DNA of 64,000 bases, from the NCBI GenBank assembly GCA_017432405.1, contig JAFRJF010000113.1, positions 1 to 64,000 on the forward strand, given 5' to 3'. Shown in pieces: positions 24,760 through 32,501 of this stretch. This DNA comes from Clostridia bacterium. Its GTDB lineage: Bacteria > Bacillota_A > Clostridia > Christensenellales > Aristaeellaceae. How positions within the stretch are numbered: the stretch's first letter is position 1; each line of letters begins with the position of its first letter. Under the pieces are notes generated by a model. The model did not search any database. It was not told the origin of the DNA and was given only the letters and a program-made list of their open reading frames with translations. The position numbers were made by a program, and so were the translations under genes.

Positions 24760-25392
24760 ATGGATGCCAGTCGCGCCGCGCAGGTGATGGAGGCGCTTCA
24801 TCAGCTGTACCCGGAGGCGAAGCCCGAGCTGCACTTCGCCAATCCATACGAGACGCTGATCGCCACGATCCTCTCCGCCCAGTGTACCGACAAGCGGGTA
24901 AACATGGTCACGGCGCGACTCTTTCCCCAATACCCGGACGCCTTCGCCATGGCGAAGCTGGAGCCGGAGGAATTGGAGCCGCTGATCCGCGAGTGCGGCC
25001 TCTATCACAACAAGGCGAAGAACATCGTCGCCGCCAGCCGCGCGCTGGTGGCCCAGTACGACGGCAAGGTGCCCTCCACCCGCAAGGAACTGATGGCGCT
25101 GCCCGGCGTGGGACAGAAGACCGCCGGGGTGGTGCTGCTGGCCGCCTTCGGGGACGACCAGATCCCCGTGGACACCCATGTCTTCCGGGTGTCCCGGCGC
25201 ATCGGCCTGGCCGACGGCAATACGCCTGAAAAGGTGGAGGAGCAGCTGCGGGCCATACTGGATCGGGACATCTGGTCCCTGGGCCACCACCTGATCATCT
25301 GGCACGGGCGGCGCTGCTGCCACGCCCGCAAGCCCGAGTGCGAGCACTGCCCGCTGAACGGCGGGCTCTGCGAAAAACACATGGAGAATTGA
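24760..25392 (+). CDS. nth: Endonuclease III (DNA glycosylase/AP lyase)
   Basis: The 210-residue enzyme removes oxidised pyrimidines in base excision repair. It shows the helix-hairpin-helix LPGVGQKTA with the catalytic Lys, the catalytic Asp in VDTHVFRVSRRI, and a C-terminal iron-sulfur motif CHARKPECEHCPLNGGLC. The last spacing is six instead of the usual five residues. ATG 24760 follows GGAGGG, which overlaps an upstream in-frame ATG at 24745, so 24760 is preferred. obgE starts two bases after its stop. Confidence 0.95.
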   Translation: MDASRAAQVMEALHQLYPEAKPELHFANPYETLIATILSAQCTDKRVNMVTARLFPQYPDAFAMAKLEPEELEPLIRECGLYHNKAKNIVAASRALVAQYDGKVPSTRKELMALPGVGQKTAGVVLLAAFGDDQIPVDTHVFRVSRRIGLADGNTPEKVEEQLRAILDRDIWSLGHHLIIWHGRRCCHARKPECEHCPLNGGLCEKHMEN

Positions 25393-25394
25393 CT

Positions 25395-26669
25395 ATGGCA
25401 TTGTTTGTTGATGTTGTGACCATCACGGTCAAGGCGGGAGACGGCGGCAACGGCTGCGTGTCCTTCCACCGGGAAAAATTCGTGCAGGCCGGCGGGCCGG
25501 ACGGCGGCGACGGCGGCCGGGGCGGGGACGTGATCTTCGAGGCCTCCGAGCGCATGCACACGCTGATGGACTTCCGCTACAAGCGCAAGTTCACCGCCGG
25601 CAACGGCGGCGATGGCATGGCCAACCGGCGCACGGGCAAGTCCGGCGAGCCGGTGGTGATCGAGGTGCCCCCGGGAACGGTGGTGCGCGAGAAGGCCACG
25701 GGCAAGCTGCTGCTGGACCTGTACACCCCCGGCGAGCGCAAGACGCTGGTGCGGGGCGGCAACGGCGGCTTCGGGAACCAGCACTTCGCCACGCCCACCC
25801 GCCAGGCCCCACAATTCGCCAAACCGGGTGAGAAGCGGGAGGTCATCGAGCTGACCCTGGAGCTGAAGTCCATTGCCGACGTGGGCCTGGTGGGCTTTCC
25901 CAACGTGGGCAAATCCACGATACTGTCCGTGGTGACGGCGGCGCGGCCCAAGATCGCCAACTATCACTTCACCACCCTCCAGCCCAATCTGGGCATCGTC
26001 AAGCACGGCGAGGCCAGCTTTGTGCTGGCGGACATCCCCGGTCTGGTGGAGGGCGCAGCCCAGGGCGTGGGCCTGGGGCATGCCTTTTTGCGCCACGTGG
26101 AGCGCACGCGGATGCTGCTGCACGTGCTGGACATCGCCGGCAGCGAGGGCCGGGACCCGCTGGAGGACTACGACGCCATCATGAAGGAGCTGGAGGCCTA
26201 CGGCGACCTGAAGAACCGGCCCATGATCGTGGTGGCCAACAAGATGGACCTGCCGGGGGCCGAGGAGAACCTGAAGCGTCTGCGGGACAAGCTGGCGGGC
26301 ACGGGCATCGACATCTACCCGGTCTCCGCGGCCACGCGCCAGAATTTCGACGCCCTGCTCTACGCCACGGTGAAGCTGCTGGACACCTGTCCGCCCGCCG
26401 AGCCGTTCGCGGAGGAGGCGCTGGGCAACGCCGACGCGCTGGCCCAGGGCGTGCCCTTCACCGTCGAGGTGGACGGCGGCGTCTACTTCGTCTCCGGGCG
26501 GGAGATGGATCGCCTGATCGAATCGGTGAACTTCGACAACGAGGAATCCCTGAACTGGTTCCACTGCTCCCTGCGCCGCCTGGGCGTGATCGACGCCCTG
26601 CGGGACAAGGGCGCGAAGGAGGGCGACAGCGTGGTGATCGGGGATATGGAATTTGACTTTGTTGAGTAA
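25395..26669 (+). CDS. obgE: Obg family GTPase
   Basis: The 424-residue GTPase acts in large ribosomal subunit assembly and the stringent response; in Bacillota it is also needed for sporulation initiation. The glycine-rich Obg fold (VKAGDGGNGCVSFHREK...) is followed by the G domain with GFPNVGKST, DIPGLVEGA, NKMDLPG and SAAT. A C-terminal OCT domain of about 75 residues completes it. The start ATG at 25395 follows GGAGAA inside the end of nth. It is in operon with nth and yhbY. Confidence 0.96.
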   Translation: MALFVDVVTITVKAGDGGNGCVSFHREKFVQAGGPDGGDGGRGGDVIFEASERMHTLMDFRYKRKFTAGNGGDGMANRRTGKSGEPVVIEVPPGTVVREKATGKLLLDLYTPGERKTLVRGGNGGFGNQHFATPTRQAPQFAKPGEKREVIELTLELKSIADVGLVGFPNVGKSTILSVVTAARPKIANYHFTTLQPNLGIVKHGEASFVLADIPGLVEGAAQGVGLGHAFLRHVERTRMLLHVLDIAGSEGRDPLEDYDAIMKELEAYGDLKNRPMIVVANKMDLPGAEENLKRLRDKLAGTGIDIYPVSAATRQNFDALLYATVKLLDTCPPAEPFAEEALGNADALAQGVPFTVEVDGGVYFVSGREMDRLIESVNFDNEESLNWFHCSLRRLGVIDALRDKGAKEGDSVVIGDMEFDFVE

Positions 26670-26693
26670 TCAGAATTGACGGAGGTTATTCTT

Positions 26694-26990
26694 ATGACGA
26701 CCAAGCAGAGGGCCGCGCTGCGGTCCATGTGCAACACGATGGAGCCGGTTTTGCATATCGGCAAGGAGGGCATCAACGACAATCTGGTCAAGCAGTGCTG
26801 GGATGCCCTGGAGGCCCGGGAGCTGATCAAGGTGACGGTTCAGAAGAACGCCCCCTTCGATTCCACCCGCCAGGCCTGCGACGCGCTGTGTGAGCGGGTG
26901 CACGCCGAGCCGGTGCAGACCATCGGCAGCAGGTTCTGCATTTACCGCCAGGCCCGGGAGAATTCGAAGATCAAGCTGGAGGAGCTGTAG
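26694..26990 (+). CDS. yhbY: YhbY-type CRM-domain RNA-binding protein
   Basis: A 98-residue single CRM domain with the characteristic VLHIGKEGINDNLV (GxxG loop), LEARELIKV and the ending TIGSRFCIYRQ. CRM proteins of this type associate with pre-50S ribosomal particles. ATG 26694 follows GGAGG by eight bases. Third gene of the nth-obgE operon, a usual neighbour of obgE. Confidence 0.92.
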   Translation: MTTKQRAALRSMCNTMEPVLHIGKEGINDNLVKQCWDALEARELIKVTVQKNAPFDSTRQACDALCERVHAEPVQTIGSRFCIYRQARENSKIKLEEL

Positions 26991-27034
26991 GACAGGCGCG
27001 CGATCCTGCGCCTGGCCAATGTCCCCGCATGCCC

Positions 27035-27766
27035 TCAATCGTCCTCAAACAGCCGCCTGCCGCTGCCGTGGCGGATCAGCGCGACGCCCGCGTGGGCCGC
27101 GACGGCCAGCGCGGGGAACAGGTACCAGCCGTTGCCGGTCAGGATGTAAATGCCGAGCATCCACAGGGCCAGCAGGGCGCCGCCGGGCGAGAACCGCGAC
27201 GATTCCAGGCCCGCCCAGAGGCGCCGGATCACTGCGCCCGGCCTGAGGCGCGGGGGACGGGGCAGCTGATCGGCGGGCAGGGCCCGCAGCAGCCGGGTCA
27301 GCCTGCGGCTGTCCATGATCGCCACGACGGGACCGCGCAATTCCCCGGCATAGAACGCCGCCCGGGGCTCGCAGGGGCAGGTGGCGGCGATGACCAGGCG
27401 TTCGGCGTCCCGATTGGCCTTCCAGGCGTTCAGCACATCCCCGGAGGACACCGTCGCCTCCGGGTGCTTCAGTACCGGCGCGAGTCGAAAGGATTCGCCG
27501 GGCCAGCGCGTTTGGACCAGGGCCTCGAGGGCATGCCCGGCGGCCTCGTCGTCCAGCTCCGCGATGCGCAACAGCTCCGCCCGGGCCTGGGCAGCGGTGG
27601 CCCGATGGACGATCGGCAGCCCCCGCAGCAGCATGCGGCTCAGTGCCGTGCAGGCAAACGCCGCCCCGCAGGCGAGGGGTATGCTGCCCGTGGCATTCAG
27701 GAAGAACAGGTAATAGGCAGTCGCGCCGAGAAGGCTGAGCGCGGCCCGATCGATGAAGGAAATCAT
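27035..27766 (-). CDS. Membrane protein of unknown function
   Basis: A 243-residue protein with a hydrophobic N-terminal pair of segments (about 8-40), a cytoplasmic-looking central domain of about 140 residues and a C-terminal hydrophobic pair (about 190-230). The central part contains two CPCEP-like cysteines and a LVIAATCPC strand, perhaps a restriction-endonuclease-like or nucleotide-binding fold, but I do not recognise a family. ATG 27766 follows AGAGGAC. It is convergent with yhbY and divergent from namZ. Confidence 0.65.
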   Translation of the reverse strand: MISFIDRAALSLLGATAYYLFFLNATGSIPLACGAAFACTALSRMLLRGLPIVHRATAAQARAELLRIAELDDEAAGHALEALVQTRWPGESFRLAPVLKHPEATVSSGDVLNAWKANRDAERLVIAATCPCEPRAAFYAGELRGPVVAIMDSRRLTRLLRALPADQLPRPPRLRPGAVIRRLWAGLESSRFSPGGALLALWMLGIYILTGNGWYLFPALAVAAHAGVALIRHGSGRRLFEDD

Positions 27767-27805
27767 GGCCAGTCCTCTTTTTTGAAAATTTCCACAAGTA
27801 GAGTA

Positions 27806-27833
27806 TTGGCGGTATGCGTGTGAATCATACAAT
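27806..27833 (+). promoter_or_regulatory. Promoter of the NamZ-like gene
   Basis: TTGGCG (27806-27811) and TACAAT (27828-27833) with a 16-bp spacer; the start codon is 20 bp further on. Confidence 0.55.
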
Positions 27834-27853
27834 GCTTCCAGGAGGAGATGAAT

Positions 27854-29194
27854 ATGAAGCGAATTATTTGTCTGTGCCTTGCGCTGGCGCTGATGATGGC
27901 GCTTGCCGCCCAGGCTGAAAACGTGGGCGGATTGCAAAGCCCGTCGGACGCCGTGCCGGGCGACGCCCAATTCGATGCCTACATCCCGCTGCTCGAGGGC
28001 AAGCGGGTGGCGCTGTTCTCAAACCACAGCGGCATCGTAGGAGACAGGACCAGCGGGCTGGGCGACACCGCGAGCGTCGATGCGAGCCTCATCCCCTTCG
28101 GCAGGGACGTTGAAGGCAACGACCTCAGCTACGGTGAACACGTGCTGGATGCGATGCTGGCCCGAGACGTGAACGTCACGGCCATATTCAGCCCCGAGCA
28201 CGGCTTCCGGGGCACGGCCGGCGCGGGCGAGTCGGTGAGCGATTCCGTGGATCCGGCGACGGGCGTGCCGATACTGTCGCTCTATGCCGAAGACAGCCAC
28301 TATCCCAGCGCCGAGAGCATGGACGCCTTTGACGTGCTGGTGATCGATATGCAGGATGTGGGCCTGCGCTACTACACCTACTATATCTCGATGTACTACC
28401 TGATGGATGCCTGTGCCGCCGCGGGCAAGCCCGTGGTGCTGCTGGATCGTCCCAACCCCAACGGCTTCTATGTGGACGGGCCGATCCTGAAGGAGGCGTT
28501 CGTGTCCGGCGTAGGGCGCCTGCCGGTGCCCATCGTCCACGGCCTGACCCTGGGCGAGCTGGCCCGGATGATCAACGGCGAGGGCTGGCTGGAGGCGGGG
28601 AAGGACGCTTGCGACCTGACCGTGATCCCCTGCCTGAACTACACCCATCGCGACCGGGTCCCGCTGGTGCGCGCGCCGTCCCCGAACCTGAAGGACATGC
28701 GGGCGGTGTACCTGTACGCCTCCACCTGCTTCTTCGAAAACACCGCTGTTTCGGTGGGCCGGGGAACCGACCATCCCTTTGAGATCTACGGTAGCCCGTA
28801 CCTCGAGGGCAACGAAGCTTTTGACTACAGCTTCACTCCGGTGAGCATGCCGGGGGCCAATGAGCCGCCCTTCGAAGGGGTCGCATGCTACGGCAGGCAG
28901 CTGATGGAGGCGCCGCTGGAGGAGATCTGGGAGGCAGGCATCAACCTCAAATACCTGGTGGACGCCTATAACGCCGTCCACGAGGCCCACCCCGAGGTGG
29001 ATTTCTTCGGCACGCCGGACAAATCCGGACGGTACTGGCTGGACAAGCTGTGCGGCACCGACGAAGTCCGCACGATGATCGTCGCGGGCGAATCCGCCGA
29101 GGCGATCAAGGCCAGCTGGCAGGAGGACATCGAGGCGTTCCGGGAACAGCGCAAGCCGTATCTGTTGTATGAGGAATCAGTATTTAGGGGTTAG
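27854..29194 (+). CDS. namZ: Exo-beta-N-acetylmuramidase (NamZ/DUF1343 family), secreted
   Basis: The 446-residue protein has a signal peptide (MKRIICLCLALALMMALAAQA) and the DUF1343 pattern: ALFSNHSGIV, FSPEHGFRGTAGAGE, VLVIDMQDVGLRYYTY, LLDRPNPNG, VSVGRGTDHPFE and WLDKLCG. NamZ enzymes release terminal N-acetylmuramic acid from peptidoglycan fragments during cell wall recycling. ATG 27854 is preferred to ATG 27848 because AGGAGGAG directly abuts the latter. The stop codon lies inside a dispersed repeat (copy B), so the last residues SVFRG are repeat-encoded. Confidence 0.9.
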   Translation: MKRIICLCLALALMMALAAQAENVGGLQSPSDAVPGDAQFDAYIPLLEGKRVALFSNHSGIVGDRTSGLGDTASVDASLIPFGRDVEGNDLSYGEHVLDAMLARDVNVTAIFSPEHGFRGTAGAGESVSDSVDPATGVPILSLYAEDSHYPSAESMDAFDVLVIDMQDVGLRYYTYYISMYYLMDACAAAGKPVVLLDRPNPNGFYVDGPILKEAFVSGVGRLPVPIVHGLTLGELARMINGEGWLEAGKDACDLTVIPCLNYTHRDRVPLVRAPSPNLKDMRAVYLYASTCFFENTAVSVGRGTDHPFEIYGSPYLEGNEAFDYSFTPVSMPGANEPPFEGVACYGRQLMEAPLEEIWEAGINLKYLVDAYNAVHEAHPEVDFFGTPDKSGRYWLDKLCGTDEVRTMIVAGESAEAIKASWQEDIEAFREQRKPYLLYEESVFRG

Positions 29195-29418
29195 GTTTTA
29201 GGGGTTAGGTTTTAGGGGAGGTGCAAATCCCTTAACGCTTCGCTAGGCCTTCGGCCACGGGATTTGTTTTGATTTAAAGGAAACGACAGTGATGCCAACG
29301 TTATTCAGCCCTTTGAATAATAAGAAATCCGCAAGGATTTCCTCCACCCCTAACCCCTAAAACCTAACCCCTAACCCCTCAACTACTGATTTGTCGCAAC
29401 GCGACAAATCAGTAGTTG
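29176..29418. repeat. Nested inverted-repeat element, copy B
   Basis: It fills the 297-bp gap after namZ. The left outer hairpin is reduced to a half (ATCAGTATTTA near 29177). Five heptamers follow at 29184-29218, alternating TTAGGGG and TTAGGTT, with the complementary array at about 29345-29379. Inner parts are CAAATCCC...GGGATTTG and GAAATCC-GCAA-GGATTTC (29324-29341, identical to copy A). The right outer hairpin is a perfect 18-bp stem (29380-29397 with 29401-29418) with loop AAC. The heptamers are telomere-like in sequence but interstitial. Confidence 0.85.
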
Positions 29419-29428
29419 TCTGCTCGTG

Positions 29429-29485
29429 CAGCAACACAAAACACAGCACAGACAATTGCAGTCTGTGCTGTGTTTTGTGTTGCTG
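29429..29485. terminator. Long hairpin at the 3' end of the PBP gene
   Basis: A perfect 25-bp stem (29429-29453 with 29461-29485) with a 7-nt loop, seven bases beyond the end of the minus-strand penicillin-binding protein gene. There is no U-tract. It may stop transcription or protect mRNA ends. Confidence 0.65.
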
Positions 29486-29491
29486 TATCCG

Positions 29492-31885
29492 CTACCTTCC
29501 CAGCGTACACCGCCCCAGAGTGGTGGAGCTCTCGTTGGTGGACGCGCCGAGGAAGTACTTCGTCACGTCGTCCAGCGACTTGGAGTAGCGCAGCGGGTGC
29601 CCGTCGGGGATGTAGATGATGCCGAATACCCGCGTATTGTGGCAATTGTCACTGGCTACCTGGTGGCTGTAGGCGCACACGGTGACGGCGCGGTGCATGT
29701 TGCAGTAGGCGGTGGGCTCGGTGCCGGACAGGTAGTAGTCGGTGACCGGCTCATAGCCGTTGATGTCGGCGCGGCAGGCCGACGTGGGCAGCATGCCCGA
29801 CACGGCGCATACCGTACAGGCCGTCAGGTTGTAGTCGGCGGGGGAGCCGCTGATGATGGCGCGGTCGGTGGTGCAGCCTGTGATCTCGTGCACGCGGCTC
29901 ATGATCTCGGCCCACAGCGGCGCGGCGTAGCTGCCGCCGGTGGCGTCGTCTGTCAGGGGCTTGTAGTTGTCCGAGCCGACCCAGACCGCCCCGGAGTAAT
30001 AGCCGGTCATGCCGGCGAAGGTGACGCCGATGTTGTTGGTGTTGGTGCCGGTCTTGCCCGCGACAGTCAGCTCGCCGAAGTTGGCCAGCTGGCCGGTGCC
30101 CTCGGGGCTGACGCAGCCCCGCAGCACATCCACCAGCATAAAGGCGGTGGAGGGCTTGAAGGCCTGCCAGGTCTCCTGCACCTCCCGCACGTCGATGTAC
30201 ACCGTGCCGTCGGGGTTCAGGATCTGGGTGAAGGCGTAGGGCTCCTGGTAGACGCCCCGGTTGGCGATGGCCCCGAAGCCGGTGGCCAGCTCGATCACCG
30301 AGAGGCCCGATGAGCCCAGGGCCAGGCCGGAGCCGTTGCCCAGTATGTGGTTGGGGTTCACGCCCAGTTTCAACAGGTAGGTGACGGCGTTCTGTATGCC
30401 CACGTAGTCCATCAGCACGTGGGCCGTGGAGGTGTTGTGGGACTTGTTGATGGCCAGGCGCATCGATTCAACGCCGCTGAAATCGCCGCCGCCGAAGTTG
30501 TTGGGGTAACCGGTGTCGCTGATCCAGCCCTTGATGGGGATGGGCAGGTTCATGACCGGGGTGCCGGGGGAATAGCCCATGTCGAAGGCGGGGCCGTACA
30601 CCGCCAGGGGCTTGATGGACGAGCCCACGGGCATGTCGTTCTGGTAGGCGCGGTTCAGCTGCTTGCGCTGCACGGGCTCGTTCCTGCCGCCCACCACCGC
30701 GATCAGCTCGCCGGTGTGCCAGTCCATCACGGCGCAGGCGCACTGGGGCTGCACGACGGTCAGGAATTCGCCGCCGCCCAGGGAGGCCTGGGTGGAGCTG
30801 TCGTTGGAATAGCGCATGGAGGGATAGCGGGTGTAGTTGGTGATGGTCTCCTGCACCGCCTGCTGCACCTCGGGCTTCAGGCTGGTGAACACCTTGTAAC
30901 CGCCGTTGCGCAGCTTGGTCTCCATCTGGGCGCGGTTGTAGGAGGTATCCTCCAGGCCCTCGACCCGCAGCATCTTCGTGACCACGTCGTATATGGAATA
31001 TTCCACATAGTAGGCGTTGTCGTACATGTTGTTGGTGGCGGCGGTGGCGTTCTCGATGACGTTCAGCGTATCGGCGCGGGCCTGCTCGTATTCCTCCTCG
31101 GTGATCAGGCGGTGGTCCAGCATCTCCTCCAGCACGTAGTTGGTGCGTCGGTCGGTCTCCTCCGGCCGGTTGCGGACGTAGTAGTTTCGCCGGGGATTGT
31201 AGCGGGAGGGGTTGCGGATCAGCCCGGCCAGGCAGGCGCACTCCCGCAGGGTCAGCTGGCTCAGGTCCTTGCCGAAGTAGTCCTGGGCGGCGATCTTCAC
31301 GCCGTAGCTGCTGCCGCCCATGTAGATCACGTTCAGGTAGGCCTCCAGGATCTGCTTCTTGTCCAGGTTCTTCTCCAGCTCCAGGGCCAGGTAGGCCTCC
31401 TGAACCTTGCGCTTGTAGTTCTGGTCGCTGTTGAGCAGCGTCAGCTTGACCAGCTGGCAGGTGATGGTGGAGGCGCCCTGGGTGTCGCCGCCCATCACGT
31501 TGTTGATCAGCGCGCCGCCGATGCGCTTCAGGTCCACGCCGTGGTGCTCGTAGAAGCGGGCATCCTCGATGGCGATGACGGCGTTGATCAGCTGCTGGGG
31601 AATGTCCTCGATCTCCACGTAGATGCGGTTTTCCGAGCCCTTGAATTCCATGATCAGCTGGCCGCTGGAATCGTAGATGAACGAGGTCTGGGACTGGGCG
31701 CCGATCTGGGACAGATCCAGGTTCGGCGAGGTGTCCACCCAGCCCTTGGCGATGCCGACCACCAGCCCGCCGCCGATCAGGCCGATCAGCAGCACGACGA
31801 AGAACAGCATCTTCACAGTCAGCAGTATCACCGCGAACAGGAAATTGCGGTCATACTCCCGTGGTTTGAATATCGCGTATTTCAC
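29492..31885 (-). CDS. Class A penicillin-binding protein (glycosyltransferase/transpeptidase)
   Basis: The 797-residue bifunctional peptidoglycan synthase has a short cytoplasmic tail and one membrane anchor (about 17-46). The GT51 domain shows EDARFYEHHGVD, GASTITCQLVK and the EKNLDKKQILEAYLN region. The transpeptidase domain has SSIK (catalytic Ser), SHN and KTGT. The C-terminus of about 110 residues is Cys-rich (CTVCAVSG, SACRAD, CNMH, CAYSH, DNCHN), possibly disulfide-bonded outside the cell. The length is typical of PBP1A. GGAGGAA precedes the ATG. Confidence 0.95.
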   Translation of the reverse strand: MKYAIFKPREYDRNFLFAVILLTVKMLFFVVLLIGLIGGGLVVGIAKGWVDTSPNLDLSQIGAQSQTSFIYDSSGQLIMEFKGSENRIYVEIEDIPQQLINAVIAIEDARFYEHHGVDLKRIGGALINNVMGGDTQGASTITCQLVKLTLLNSDQNYKRKVQEAYLALELEKNLDKKQILEAYLNVIYMGGSSYGVKIAAQDYFGKDLSQLTLRECACLAGLIRNPSRYNPRRNYYVRNRPEETDRRTNYVLEEMLDHRLITEEEYEQARADTLNVIENATAATNNMYDNAYYVEYSIYDVVTKMLRVEGLEDTSYNRAQMETKLRNGGYKVFTSLKPEVQQAVQETITNYTRYPSMRYSNDSSTQASLGGGEFLTVVQPQCACAVMDWHTGELIAVVGGRNEPVQRKQLNRAYQNDMPVGSSIKPLAVYGPAFDMGYSPGTPVMNLPIPIKGWISDTGYPNNFGGGDFSGVESMRLAINKSHNTSTAHVLMDYVGIQNAVTYLLKLGVNPNHILGNGSGLALGSSGLSVIELATGFGAIANRGVYQEPYAFTQILNPDGTVYIDVREVQETWQAFKPSTAFMLVDVLRGCVSPEGTGQLANFGELTVAGKTGTNTNNIGVTFAGMTGYYSGAVWVGSDNYKPLTDDATGGSYAAPLWAEIMSRVHEITGCTTDRAIISGSPADYNLTACTVCAVSGMLPTSACRADINGYEPVTDYYLSGTEPTAYCNMHRAVTVCAYSHQVASDNCHNTRVFGIIYIPDGHPLRYSKSLDDVTKYFLGASTNESSTTLGRCTLGR

Positions 31886-31946
31886 TTATTTCCTCCTGAG
31901 ATCAGGGTACTATATCAAAATCTATTCTATATTATATCACATCTTC

Positions 31947-31975
31947 GCATTATGCGCACGTATATTTGATGTCAA
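31947..31975 (-). promoter_or_regulatory. Possible promoter of the PBP gene
   Basis: On the minus strand TTGACA (complement of 31970-31975) lies 17 bp before TAATGC (complement of 31947-31952). A further TATAAT lies closer to the gene without a good -35. The choice between them is uncertain. Confidence 0.45.
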
Positions 31976-32000
31976 TTTGATGAACAATGAAAGGATACAT

Positions 32001-32048
32001 AACAACGCACAGGGGGGACAGCGATAGCCGTCCCCCCTGTGCGTTGTT
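32001..32048. terminator. Hairpin terminator
   Basis: A perfect 19-bp stem (32001-32019 with 32030-32048) lies behind the minus-strand small membrane protein gene that ends at 32060. Confidence 0.7.
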
Positions 32049-32059
32049 ATACGGTAGCA

Positions 32060-32329
32060 TCACATCCTGTGCTTGAGCTGGCTTTGCAGCTTCGCGATGC
32101 GGTTATAGGTCAGGCCGTGCATGATCATGCTCACGCCGATCAACAGCCCGATGAAGGCAAACATACCCACCACGCCGACCATCAGCGAAGTATCGGAAAC
32201 GGTTTTCAGGCTGGTGATGGCCATGGAGAGAACCTGCTTCTGTTCCACGAGGTTGTTGGCCAGAATGGCGCCCACGCCGGTAAAGATAAAGAAAGTAATC
32301 GCGCCCAACAGTATACTCACGATGCCCAT
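32060..32329 (-). CDS. Small two-helix membrane protein
   Basis: An 89-residue protein with two hydrophobic segments (about 5-25 and 47-70), the second Gly- and Met-rich, and a basic tail RIAKLQSQLKHRM. AAGGAGAA precedes the ATG. I do not recognise a family. It is flanked by its own terminator and lies between the nfn operon and the PBP gene, all on the same strand. Confidence 0.65.
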   Translation of the reverse strand: MGIVSILLGAITFFIFTGVGAILANNLVEQKQVLSMAITSLKTVSDTSLMVGVVGMFAFIGLLIGVSMIMHGLTYNRIAKLQSQLKHRM

Positions 32330-32442
32330 GACAATTCTCCTTAACGATATAATGTGTAATATTGCGTAGGGTCATTATAGCGGGCATGGAATGGGCTGTC
32401 AAGGGAACGCGCGGATTTGTCGAAATATCGCGCCATTCCCGT

Positions 32443-32488
32443 TAAAAAACTGCGGGCAGATGAAAAATGCATCTTTCATCTGCCCGCA
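32443..32488 (-). terminator. Terminator of the nfnAB operon
   Basis: A 15-bp perfect stem (32451-32465 with 32474-32488) is followed on the minus strand by a T-run (complement of 32443-32448). It is a canonical rho-independent terminator just after nfnB. Confidence 0.85.
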
Positions 32489-32501
32489 TGGCATGGGCTT
32501 T

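Noticed and set aside
29184..29218. Telomere-like TTAGGGG arrays as a linear chromosome end
   Set aside because: They are short, internal, paired as inverted arrays and flanked by ordinary genes on both sides; no terminal structure is seen.
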